Positions 44,571 through 52,757 of a stretch of DNA of 64,000 bases are shown here, one piece after another; position 1 is the stretch's first letter; the number at the start of each line of letters is the position of its first letter. The notes below the pieces were generated by a model, which saw nothing but the letters and a program-made list of their open reading frames with translations, ran no database searches and was not told the DNA's origin. Origin of the DNA: Fuerstiella sp. (GTDB lineage: Bacteria > Planctomycetota > Planctomycetia > Planctomycetales > Planctomycetaceae); assembly GCA_022447225.1 (NCBI GenBank), contig JAKVAZ010000003.1, forward strand, positions 1 through 64,000. The letters run 5' to 3'. The position numbers and the translations under genes are program-made.

Positions 44571-45259
44571 CGGATGGGTGTCCGTTCGTCTGCATAGAGG
44601 CGAATGAGGTCTCCGTACGGACTTTCTTTTTCGCTTCCATTGAGATAGTCCTGAATGAGTTCCACGTTGACGGCCTGAGTCAGATCGCGAGGCGTGTTCC
44701 AGTGATGATTGTCATGGTAATCATGGCACATCAGACATGTGTCCCAGCGGGCGTCCGCAGTGAGGAGTTCGTGCGACGGACTTGTGATGTCATTTTCAAG
44801 CTTAAGGTCCTGATGGCAATGCTGACAAAAGTTTCCTCCTCGAACGGAAATTTCCCCGCGGTGTTCTGTATGGCAGCTCAAACAGTCGTGCGGCGAGATC
44901 TTCGTTCGGACTTCAGCGAATTTGGGTTCCAGAAAACGATATGTGGAGTGTGGATCGGTTTCAGATGAATGGCAGTCCAGGCAGTCATCGGTTTTGATTT
45001 GTTTGTGTACGAAGTCAGCACCGTACTTTCGAAAACCCAGCCAGTGTTTTACGTTTGCCTGAACCTGCTGGCGAAGAGTGCCGTCGGCAGGGCGGTGACA
45101 TTGAGTACAGGCAAGACCGGCGTGAATATCACGCGAACCGCCGGGACTACTCAGTCTTTCCATGCCGGTAACCTGCAGGGCGATCATGACTGCGGTACAG
45201 GCGAGGATTGCGGCTGTCACTGGTGCGCGTCGGATGGAACGACTGCCGGGGATCGCCAT
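44567..45259 (-). CDS. Pentaheme c-type cytochrome
   Basis: The 230-residue protein has an N-terminal hydrophobic segment (VTAAILACTAVMIALQV) for export or anchoring and five CxxCH heme sites: CTQCH (51), CLDCH (93), CLSCH (126), CQHCH (145) and CLMCH (175). Additional histidines (for example H46, H72, H85, H104, H124, H133, H163) can supply distal ligands. The spacing is like small multiheme NrfB/NapC-type or doubled-CxxCH electron carriers, but I do not see a specific named family. It should move electrons in the periplasm between the diheme membrane cytochrome encoded just upstream and the Tll0287-like protein encoded downstream. One base separates it from the upstream gene, and it overlaps the downstream gene by four bases. 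Confidence 0.9.
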   Translation of the reverse strand: MAIPGSRSIRRAPVTAAILACTAVMIALQVTGMERLSSPGGSRDIHAGLACTQCHRPADGTLRQQVQANVKHWLGFRKYGADFVHKQIKTDDCLDCHSSETDPHSTYRFLEPKFAEVRTKISPHDCLSCHTEHRGEISVRGGNFCQHCHQDLKLENDITSPSHELLTADARWDTCLMCHDYHDNHHWNTPRDLTQAVNVELIQDYLNGSEKESPYGDLIRLYADERTPIR

Positions 45260-45260
45260 G

Positions 45261-46349
45261 TTATGGACCTCCGTGACTCAGAATGTTCCACACATGATGT
45301 ACAGATAAGACGGTGATGAGACTGGAAAAGATTATGTGAGGAAAGAGCCACCAGCGAAAATATCGCATCTGTCGCTCACGAGAAGGCAAAGTGAATCGAT
45401 CGCAGATTCCAACAATCGTATTGAGGATGAAGAGTAACCACAGAATCTGCACGGTTCCGGTCCCTCCGGAACTGCCATGCAGAAGTAACAGCAGCGGCGA
45501 CCACGCTCCCAGATCCCTGTGCCATTCACGCAGACGGGGACTGACATGTCCGGACCCGCTCCACTGTTTTGCCGGAAGCCACCATTGGAACCCGAGAAAC
45601 ATCAGCAGGGCACTGCCTGATAACCAGTGTCCGACGGGAGTGGATTGCCAATGGCTGACTGCTTCGGGCACGAGGTCGAGCAAAACAAATAAAGTCACGC
45701 TCAGGCTGGTCGAAATTCCGATCATAAACCGGCGGGCATGGTCTGTCGGTTTATGATCGATGTTGACCGTTTGTGTCGGACATCGTTCGATGAGTATACG
45801 GCCCGGATCGATTTTGAGTTCGTCGAGCGCCGTCGTGACACTCTTTGCGTACCGATCCGGGCCACAAACCATCCAGTGGGCGTCCGGGTATTGCTGGTTT
45901 AGTCTGCGGATTTCGTCGAATGTGACTCGTTCGCCATCGGCGGCGCATCGACACCGATAATTGATGCCATCGTAGTTGGCTGCCGCTGTTTCAAATTCTG
46001 TCTTGCCAGTCAGTTGATCGGCTGTGTGAGCGGTATGGTCAATCATCACATGAGCACCGGACCTCAATTGGCTTCGCGATCGAACGATCGCCAAAGCCGG
46101 AGTTGCTCCAGTGCCTGCCACCATAATCAGCAGTGACACAGGTCTGGAAAGGTCCGGCACAAAAGGGCTGACTTCCTGGATTCGTTCTGCGTTGTTTGGT
46201 TCTCGCTGTACCGGAACTACCTCAGATACCCGTTCCTGTGCTTCATTCATGGTGGTTACTGCATCTTCAGGATCATTCGTTCGAAACCCTGAGAACGGAT
46301 GATCCTGAACATCGATGGCGGTGGAATTCAGTTCGAACAAGCCATGCAC
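45261..46349 (-). CDS. NAD-binding reductase domain fused to four-helix diheme cytochrome b
   Basis: The 362-residue protein starts with GTG (46347-46349). An FNR-like NAD(P)-binding domain shows MVAGTGATP (76-84) and MVCGPDRY (160-167). The C-terminal half has four hydrophobic helices with paired histidines (His277/His291 and His338/His351-352) spaced as in two-heme b-type ferric-reductase-like membrane cytochromes. The flavin subdomain that should precede GTGATP (with an RxYS motif) is missing: only about 75 residues precede it, and the upstream frame closes at a TAA (46419-46421) after some 23 further codons without a start. It may be truncated, or may take electrons from a separate flavoprotein. 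The domain order (reductase before membrane part) is the reverse of typical NOX/FRE proteins. First gene of the heme operon. Confidence 0.8.
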   Translation of the reverse strand: MHGLFELNSTAIDVQDHPFSGFRTNDPEDAVTTMNEAQERVSEVVPVQREPNNAERIQEVSPFVPDLSRPVSLLIMVAGTGATPALAIVRSRSQLRSGAHVMIDHTAHTADQLTGKTEFETAAANYDGINYRCRCAADGERVTFDEIRRLNQQYPDAHWMVCGPDRYAKSVTTALDELKIDPGRILIERCPTQTVNIDHKPTDHARRFMIGISTSLSVTLFVLLDLVPEAVSHWQSTPVGHWLSGSALLMFLGFQWWLPAKQWSGSGHVSPRLREWHRDLGAWSPLLLLLHGSSGGTGTVQILWLLFILNTIVGICDRFTLPSRERQMRYFRWWLFPHIIFSSLITVLSVHHVWNILSHGGP

Positions 46350-47131
46350 ACAACCATCCTGATTCCGATGAGCATAACATTTGATATCGATTATGGGGAC
46401 ACAGAGTGTGGGATGGAATTACGTTGACCGGAACCGCCACCACATGCTGATGTCAGATTGTTTACATCAGCCGTTTATCTTCTGCAAGCTGTCCCGGTCA
46501 GTCCCTGACGATCCGAGTCGGGCCACCCGGTTCCGGATCATCGTCACAATCACGTGGTCTGACTTTTACACCGGAAAACTGCCATTTGAACTGCACGCGT
46601 GCTGAAAACCATGTCGACCACTCACCACTCAGATAAACCGACCGCGGAAAACGCATCTGCCGGCAGGAGAGACCACGACGGCGTCAACAGGCAATGTCGG
46701 CCACAACAGGACTCGTTCCCTGTTTACTCTGGTTGGTACGTTCGTTTTTCCTTTGACCAAGTCTTTCTGTGTCAATTCGTGGCGCGGTTCCACGCATCAG
46801 GAAATTCGTCTTGGCCGGCCTCGGTACCGTGTGTGCCGACAGCGGACGTGTTTCCATTCCGGTCTGATATCCGGTGATGTCTTTTACCGCATCTGTCCCT
46901 TCCGGATTTTGTCATTCAGAATGTTCTTCTCTGGACGGATCGTCCGGCCGATAGAACCGTCATAATCGTTAAAGTTGGACGTTGCAGTCCGCCGATGCTC
47001 TGTGAACGGGCCAGTCCGCAGCAGGGGGCATGCGTGTCTGGATTCAGCTGGCTGTTTTGCTGTCTGCATGGTGAACGTCAGGCAGAACACTGACCGTATT
47101 CTGTCCCGCATCCCTAACGGCAGTGATTTCT
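46350..47131. other. Divergent intergenic region, no gene seen
   Basis: About 780 bases between the divergent heme operon and the porin-like gene. Short frames on both strands (for example from 46611 on plus) have no recognised similarity. No terminator or RNA fold stands out. It is unusually long for this window and may contain degraded sequence. Confidence 0.45.
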
Positions 47132-48631
47132 ATGCGACAACGCAGCGGATTGCCGGTGTTGACTATTGTGTTCCTGTGCGCCGCCGCAGAAATGTTGAGC
47201 ATTGGTGCTCAGGAAATTCTGCCTGTTTCGGAACCTGTCGGTCTTGGTGTTCCGGGGCCTTTCGGTGGTCAGATTCAGGTAACGCAGCAACATGTTCGAG
47301 CTGATTTGAATGTCGTTTCGGGTGAGCAAGTTTTAGATGCACTGCCGCGGAAAGGGATATCGACTTCATCGCCTCTGACCACAGGTCACATTGGTTCCTC
47401 AAAATCGGGTTCGGGTTGCGGCGACGGGTGTGGCGTTGAGTGTGGTGAGAGCTGTTGTTACACGCAAACATCGGCGGCCTGTATTGAATGTCCTCACGTG
47501 ACCACATTGAGTCCGTATTTCAATCTGAGAATATTCGGGTCACTGAATGCTGAGATGTTGTTTGCTGAATCTCGCCCGCTGTTGCCCTCAGGGGTTGTGC
47601 TGATCTCACCAAACCTCGGTAAAGACACACGGACGTTCGAAGCTCATGCCAAGTCCACCAATTTTGGTGTCGCATTCCAGGGACCAAAGATCGGTCAGTT
47701 TCAATCCAGTGGTACGTTTCTCAGTTACCTGTACGGCGAACAGTTTCAGGCTGACCGCTACGGGCCTTACATCGTGCGGGCCTTCGGGCAGCTGAAAAGT
47801 AAACATCTCAGTTTTGCGGCCGGCCTTCAGGGAGACCTGATCAATCCGTTGTCACCGACCACCCTGAATTTCAATGCCGGCAATCTGGCTGGTAACCTTG
47901 GGTTTCTTCGCGGACAGCTTCGGGCTGAGTATCGGAAACAGATTGCGCGGGACACTCAACTGACGACGCAGGTTGCTCTCAGCGATCCGACCCCCACATC
48001 GTTTGCGGACTTCGACAGACCGCCGCTGAACTTGCTGGAAGACAACGGGTGGCCGAATCTGGAAGCACGTGTGGCACTGGGGATCGGTCCGCAGCAGGGT
48101 CGCCCAGACGCTCCAAATCGGCCGCTGGAGCTTGGTGTCTCCGGACTTGTGGGTGAACTTCGAAGGACAGATGTACCAACTGTTCCCAATCACATTATTG
48201 ATGTCTGGGCCTTCGGGTTTGACGGCAGTATCGCGATTTCAGATACGATGGGGGTGAAAGGCGAATTGTTCACCGGTCAGGGAATTGGCAACTACAATGC
48301 CGGCATACTGCAGGTGGACAATGATGTTTTTAATCCGGTTCGGTCGACTGGCGGCTGGGCCGAACTTTATTATCACTGGAGTCCGTGTCTGCATTCTCAT
48401 GTGGGGTATTGTGTCGACGATCCACTGGATCGAACGGTTGTGGAAGGAATGACAGCCGCACGACCGATCAGAAACCAGCTGATATTTGCCAATCTGATCT
48501 GGGACGTCAGTGCCAGTCTGGAGATTGGTTTTGAAGTCAGCCACTGGGAAACAGACTATGCCAACATTACTCCTGTTGACATCAGTAATGATTCCATGGT
48601 TTATCATACGCGAGTTCGTCTGAAATTCTGA
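47132..48631 (+). CDS. Outer-membrane beta-barrel (porin-like) protein
   Basis: Starting at ATG 47132 (MRQRSGLPVLTIVFLCAAAE), the protein has 499 residues and a signal peptide. A short Cys-rich patch follows (GSGCGDGCGVECGESCC, about residues 93-110, then CIECPH), probably disulfide-bonded or metal-binding. From LSPYFNLRIFGSLNAEMLFA on, alternating amphipathic strands run to the final VYHTRVRLKF, which ends in an aromatic residue as outer-membrane barrels do. Text such as FLSYLYGEQFQADRYGPYIVRAFGQL and GFEVSHWETDYANI resembles DcaP-like or planctomycete porin-type barrels. It probably allows passage of small solutes across the outer membrane; substrate unknown. A GTG at 47123 is an alternative start, adding three residues. 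Confidence 0.82.
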   Translation: MRQRSGLPVLTIVFLCAAAEMLSIGAQEILPVSEPVGLGVPGPFGGQIQVTQQHVRADLNVVSGEQVLDALPRKGISTSSPLTTGHIGSSKSGSGCGDGCGVECGESCCYTQTSAACIECPHVTTLSPYFNLRIFGSLNAEMLFAESRPLLPSGVVLISPNLGKDTRTFEAHAKSTNFGVAFQGPKIGQFQSSGTFLSYLYGEQFQADRYGPYIVRAFGQLKSKHLSFAAGLQGDLINPLSPTTLNFNAGNLAGNLGFLRGQLRAEYRKQIARDTQLTTQVALSDPTPTSFADFDRPPLNLLEDNGWPNLEARVALGIGPQQGRPDAPNRPLELGVSGLVGELRRTDVPTVPNHIIDVWAFGFDGSIAISDTMGVKGELFTGQGIGNYNAGILQVDNDVFNPVRSTGGWAELYYHWSPCLHSHVGYCVDDPLDRTVVEGMTAARPIRNQLIFANLIWDVSASLEIGFEVSHWETDYANITPVDISNDSMVYHTRVRLKF

Positions 48632-48727
48632 TTTCGACCGCCAGACAAACGGCATCAGGCAATCCGGATTTGGCTGCGACCGGTTGGGCAGTGGCGAAGC
48701 TGTTGCCGACGTCTTATAGTCGGCATT

Positions 48728-49240
48728 ATGCAAATCCGCAGCGACTACCTCATTGCCTGTCTGATCATCGCTATCGCTGCTCTGGCGGTGTTTTCCGGCG
48801 GCCTGTCACTGGCCCCGCTGTACGGGTTCGATGACGATGTCTAAATTCTCAACAATCAGTCGCGTCTGGTCATCTCAGCGGAGAACATTCGTTTCTGGGT
48901 AACGTCATCGTATTTTAAGACGTACATCCCGGTGACGATGTTGAGTGATACGGTCGACTATGCCGTTGGCGGAGTCGATGTCTTTGTGTACCACCTGCAG
49001 AGTCTATTCTGGCATATTGTGTCAGCCTGTGGCCTGTTGGCTCTGCTGCGATTGCTTGAGGTGCATCCCCGAATCGCCCTGATGACCGCATTAATCTGGA
49101 CGGTGCACCCGCAGCGCGTCGAATCGGTTGTCTGGATATCCGAACGCAAGGACGTCGTCTGCGCCGCTTGGTATCTGTGGGGCCTGGTGCTGTATATCCA
49201 CTATCGTAACGTGCACCGGCCCGGTGGCGGTGGGGAATAA
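48728..49240 (+). pseudogene. TMTC/PMT-like membrane glycosyltransferase pseudogene
   Basis: A good start (MQIRSDYLIACLIIAIAALA) leads to FGFDDDV-type text, then a TAA stop at 48842-48844, after which the same frame continues as ILNNQSRLVISAENIRFWVT and on to VYHLQSLFWHIVSACGLLAL, LMTALIWTVHPQRVESVVWI and SERKDVVCAAWYLWGLVLYI before a second stop at 49238-49240. FDDDxxILNN, the HLxxxLxH region and ALHPxRVESVxWxSxRKDV are hallmarks of the N-terminal part of TMTC/TPR-type membrane glycosyltransferases, which are normally 500-800 residues. So there is an in-frame nonsense codon between two conserved residues, and the 3' two thirds is missing. Dead gene or, less likely, a stop-codon sequencing error in an already truncated gene. 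Confidence 0.78.
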
Positions 49241-49388
49241 TGATGTGTTCACCGAAGTGACTTGTCACGCCGGACGACCTGACAAATACCTCTTGCGCTA
49301 CAGGATTGTTTCTGCAGGATACAACGTGGTGGCAAATGTCGCTGAATTTGAAAAGAACTTTTTCGGACGGAATCCGGTCCTGCGGTGA

Positions 49389-49718
49389 TTAACGGGTAAA
49401 GCCGTCCAGCCGTCCAGCCGTCCAGCCGTCCAGCCGTCCAGCCGTCCAGCCGTTCGGGAGTCCGTTCTCACCGCAGGGACGCTGATCAACGATGACGGCT
49501 GGAGCCGCTGATGCGGCCGGTGCGATCATAGAAAGTTGTTCGTCCGTTGTTGGTCCGGCTGGATCCAACACTTCGCCCACTTCGTTCAAAATAGCTGCCT
49601 CGCTGCGATCGTGAACCGACCGAACTGCGCAACTGGGCGAAGTTAAATCTGCCATCAGGGAATCAGCGGAGACTGTGAACGTGGCCAGTACGATCAACGC
49701 GAAATGATTTCGTTTCAT
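49389..49718 (-). CDS. Small exported protein with repeat-encoded C terminus
   Basis: ATG at 49718 has GGGGGAAG four bases upstream, one of the better ribosome binding sites here. The 109-residue product has a signal peptide (MKRNHFALIVLATFTVSADS) and a low-complexity Ala/Pro/Asp/Glu body with two later cysteines. It then ends in three copies of GWTAGRLD encoded by an 8-bp tandem repeat (49401-49453), finishing GFTR. I do not recognise a family. An in-frame ATG at 49748 would add ten residues before the signal. Changing the number of 8-bp units would shift the frame of the tail. Confidence 0.6.
   Translation of the reverse strand: MKRNHFALIVLATFTVSADSLMADLTSPSCAVRSVHDRSEAAILNEVGEVLDPAGPTTDEQLSMIAPAASAAPAVIVDQRPCGENGLPNGWTAGRLDGWTAGRLDGFTR
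49401..49453. repeat. 8-bp tandem repeat, 6.6 copies of GCCGTCCA
   Basis: Six perfect GCCGTCCA units (49401-49448) plus GCCGT. On the minus strand the unit is TGGACGGC, and three units (24 bp) make one turn of the coded 8-residue repeat GWTAGRLD. Confidence 0.95.
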
Positions 49719-50511
49719 GATTCTTCCCCCGGGAAAAAAAGAATCCATACGTCAGCCAGAGTGTGGAGCAGATCCCGTGCCGAGGATTAGTGATCGCGGT
49801 TTAAGACTGTGATTTTATGGCAATGTATCGGCTTGTCTGCCTGGCGTCCGCATTTGTGTGTCGCTGAACTGCGATAGCTTGTTCTCACAACGACGATCCT
49901 TCGGCCAGCGTAACTACGGGTCGCCTCATTCGTACTCATGGGGGCGCATCGAGACGTTGCTGCCTCCTGGTCGAATTTTAAGGCGCCTGTTTGACGCAGA
50001 TTCTTTACGTTCTGGCCTTTCGTGTGTCGTTTCGGTGTGATCAGAAACAGTTTTTTTCGAGGTTGCATCTGACTGGATCCTCTCGCTTCCACTCATACAA
50101 CAACTGGAACGCAACAGGACCCACGATGCACTTTCCCGGCAATGCATCGATGTTGTGAAACAGCTGCTTCAACGGATATATTTGGATGGTGTTTACGGGA
50201 GGGGCCGACTGGCAGGCGGCGTCAAATAATGCCCGGGCATCCGGCGATTTCTCCATCACGTTCCGTTAAGATGAACCGCAGCAGGGACAAGCTCAAAACG
50301 GGGTATGGTCCCAGGGGACAGGTCGACAACATAAGCCGGTGCAACCAGATCAGTCGATCGAGTGAAATTGATCGACGGCGAATTGGTTTGGCAAAACACG
50401 GGACAAATCGGCCTCTGCACGTATCGCCGCATCTGCACTGCACGCGATGCAACGTGACAAATTCGCGCCGAAGGAAGCCGCTCGCTGTCAATGAAGTGGA
50501 AAGGCAGACGA
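49719..50511. other. Intergenic, only weak small frames
   Basis: About 790 bases. Two overlapping minus-strand frames (50041-50259, 72 codons, and 49787-50092, 101 codons) have plausible codon composition but no recognised family, so I do not call them as genes. The last ~20 bases carry the leader GGAAAGGCAGACG shared with the two following paralogs. Confidence 0.4.
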
Positions 50512-51615
50512 ATGAGGTGGAAAGCCAAACGCAGGAATTTGCAAATGGACGCTCATTACACCGAGCCAGGCCCCGTCGCGCGAGTCTTATGGGTCATCTT
50601 TTTTGGGCTCCTGTTATGTCTCGGATTACCAGTTCCAGTTATGTTCGTGTTCTTCGTTCTGAAGGAACTCTCTAACTTCAGATACGAATTGGAAGGCTTC
50701 TTAATCGGGCTGCCATTTCTCATTATGTCGGTGATGTGGTCGGGTTACTGGGGCTATAGGATTGCCGACACTCTGAAATCCAGGCATTTCAATCCAGGAG
50801 AACTGGACAGATTGCAGTCGTTGGCGGAGGCTGATCGACCCGAGATGTCCAGCGACTCGCTGGTTTATCGTTTTAATAAAAAAATCGGACTGGGTAAGAC
50901 CGGAGCGGTCTACGTTGACCAGGCCGGCCGGATGCTTCACTTCTTTAATTGTCACCTGGCCCGGGGATTCTGGACACTGACCGCATCCCGGTGGTTCAGT
51001 TGCGCATTCGATGAACTTCGAGCAGTCACTGCGTTTAAGGCACCTTATGTACAACGAGGGGCCGGCAGTTCATACCGTGTGAATCGAGGTTCTGAGTCTC
51101 TGACCGTAGTGACCGTCGGCGGGAAAGCCAAAATTCCGGGAACGTCAACCGGCTACGAGGAAATGCGGGACATCATCAAAAAACTTAAGCCCGTGGCAGA
51201 CGAGGACGCTTCGACCGAGCATCCGGCGACGTTTTTTGCTTTACTATGGGGGAGTATCGTCGGAGGAATCGGTGGATTGATTGTGGCACAACCGACGGTG
51301 TCCACCAGTGATGGTGATCTCTTCTGGGGGAGTCTCTGGATCGGCGCTGCAGTGGGGATTGCCAGCAGTTTGCTGCTGATCTGGTTCGCTGGTCGCTTCC
51401 TGAAAATTAATCTTGCCGTGCCCATGATGTTGAGTCTTATCGCAGGCGGCAGCGTACTGATGCTGGGAGTCTCGTTCGATCCTCTCGTTGCTGTCATTTT
51501 GGCGTTCCTTGCCACAATTACGGGCGGCGTGCTTGGACTTTATGGCCAATTCACCAAAAAAAAGGATGTCGAGTCGAAGCAGGACAAACGGAAGTCGGAC
51601 CACCGTACTTTATGA
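50512..51615 (+). CDS. Tandem membrane paralog 1 (unknown function)
   Basis: I start at 50512 (MRWKAKRRN) because the leader GGAAAGGCAGACGA-ATGAG is conserved before all three paralogs; the in-frame ATG at 50491 lies before that leader. The 367-residue product has two N-terminal membrane helices (about 25-47 and 60-82). A cytoplasmic central domain follows (about 95-230; conserved text MSSDSLVYRFNKKIGLGKTG, YVDQAGRMLHFFNCH, FDELRAVTAFKAPY and SLTVVT-GGKAKIPGT). Then come about four C-terminal helices (about 238-350) and a charged tail. The central beta-rich domain may be PH-like, but this is a guess. No known family or catalytic motif is seen. It is followed by a 15-bp repeat and paralog 2. 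Confidence 0.8.
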   Translation: MRWKAKRRNLQMDAHYTEPGPVARVLWVIFFGLLLCLGLPVPVMFVFFVLKELSNFRYELEGFLIGLPFLIMSVMWSGYWGYRIADTLKSRHFNPGELDRLQSLAEADRPEMSSDSLVYRFNKKIGLGKTGAVYVDQAGRMLHFFNCHLARGFWTLTASRWFSCAFDELRAVTAFKAPYVQRGAGSSYRVNRGSESLTVVTVGGKAKIPGTSTGYEEMRDIIKKLKPVADEDASTEHPATFFALLWGSIVGGIGGLIVAQPTVSTSDGDLFWGSLWIGAAVGIASSLLLIWFAGRFLKINLAVPMMLSLIAGGSVLMLGVSFDPLVAVILAFLATITGGVLGLYGQFTKKKDVESKQDKRKSDHRTL

Positions 51616-51660
51616 GATGACACTGTCTCAGATGACACTGTCTCAGATGACACTGTCCAT
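51616..51660. repeat. Three 15-bp direct repeats
   Basis: Unit GATGACACTGTCTCA at 51616-51630 and 51631-51645, with a third copy ending CCAT instead of CTCA at 51646-51660. It starts one base after the paralog 1 stop codon. Confidence 0.9.
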
Positions 51661-51758
51661 GAGGATCAATGGCTGAACATGGCAGTGGATCAGGACACGA
51701 CTGCAGAGGCGCTCTCGGTCAGGAATGATGGGAAGAGTATCTGAAGAAAGGCAGACGA

Positions 51759-52757
51759 ATGAGTTCGAAAGACGGACGCAGGAAGACGAAACACTCCCCC
51801 TTTGTTGTGTTCATCTCCAAAGCCGTGACACTGATCTTTGGGGTGGGATTTGGATTCGGGCTTCCCGTCTTTGTTCTCACTCAGGATGCGTTTAGCCGGG
51901 ACAATATGGTTAAAGACCCCATTGGGGTGATTTTGGTGATGATTTTATTGTTGATGGTTGTGGCGATGGGATGTGGAGCGATCTGGTTCAGTCTGTTTTT
52001 GAAAAATCGAACTCCCGCGGAACAGGAACAGGTCAGACAGAAGTTACTCCAGTCTGCAGATGCTCCCGAGATGTCCGGAGATACGCTGTTTTATAGTTTT
52101 GAAAAACTGAATAAGTCTGGAGTGGGAGCGGTCTACGTTGACCCGGCCAGTCGCATGCTTCACTTCTGTAATTGCCACACACACCGGGGATTCTGGAATG
52201 TGTTTGCATCCCGATGGTTCAGTTGCGCCGTCGACGAACTTCGAGCAGCCTACGCTTTTAAGCCGCCCCGGACACGGCGATCTGGTGAGTCTCATGAGTC
52301 TCTGACCGTGGTGACCACCGGTGGAAAAGCAACGATTCCTGGAACGGCAATCGGCTACAGGAGAATGCGGGCCATCATCAAGGAGTTTAAACCCGTGGCA
52401 GACCCGGAAACCGCGACCGAGCATCCGGGGATGCTGTTTGCCTTAATAGGCGGAGCCTTCATTGGATTTATGTTCGTTTACGGTACCTTCGATCTTCGTA
52501 CGACATCCGATCTGTATTACGTGGTCGGTGCTGTTCTGGGTGCCGTCATCGCCTGGCTACTGGTCCGGTTTGGAGGTCATTTCCTGAAAATCAACGTTTC
52601 AGAGAAAAAGAAACAGAAATCAGGCCACCGCAAAACACCAGATTACACGTTCCATGCCGACCACCAGTTGAACATGGGAATTTATCAGGACACGACCGCA
52701 GGCGACGACTCGGGCAGGAATGATGTGAAGAGTGATCGTGGAAAGGCAGACGCATGA
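51759..52757 (+). CDS. Tandem membrane paralog 2 (shorter, read-through tail)
   Basis: The 332-residue product begins MSSKDGRRKTK after the shared leader. Two N-terminal helices, then the conserved central domain (MSGDTLFYSFEKLNKSGVGA, YVDPASRMLHFCNCH, VDELRAAYAFKPP and SLTVVTTGGKATIPGTA), then only two C-terminal helices where paralogs 1 and 3 have about four. Its last ~30 residues (from about HADHQLNMGIY) align at DNA level with the untranslated spacer after paralog 1: they share GGACACGAC, CAGGAATGATG and GAAAGGCAGACG. So this copy lost its original stop and reads through the duplicated spacer to TGA at 52755-52757. That stop overlaps the ATG of paralog 3 (ATGA), making the two genes translationally coupled. 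Function unknown. Confidence 0.78.
   Translation: MSSKDGRRKTKHSPFVVFISKAVTLIFGVGFGFGLPVFVLTQDAFSRDNMVKDPIGVILVMILLLMVVAMGCGAIWFSLFLKNRTPAEQEQVRQKLLQSADAPEMSGDTLFYSFEKLNKSGVGAVYVDPASRMLHFCNCHTHRGFWNVFASRWFSCAVDELRAAYAFKPPRTRRSGESHESLTVVTTGGKATIPGTAIGYRRMRAIIKEFKPVADPETATEHPGMLFALIGGAFIGFMFVYGTFDLRTTSDLYYVVGAVLGAVIAWLLVRFGGHFLKINVSEKKKQKSGHRKTPDYTFHADHQLNMGIYQDTTAGDDSGRNDVKSDRGKADA

Noticed and set aside
48842-48844. Stop-codon reassignment or selenocysteine-like recoding in the TMTC-like gene
   Set aside because: The codon is TAA, used as a normal stop elsewhere in the window, and the gene is also truncated at its 3' end; decay is the simpler reading.
49787-50259. Two overlapping minus frames (72 and 101 codons) before the paralog array
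   Set aside because: They overlap in different frames, have weak starts and no family; at most one could be real and I cannot choose.
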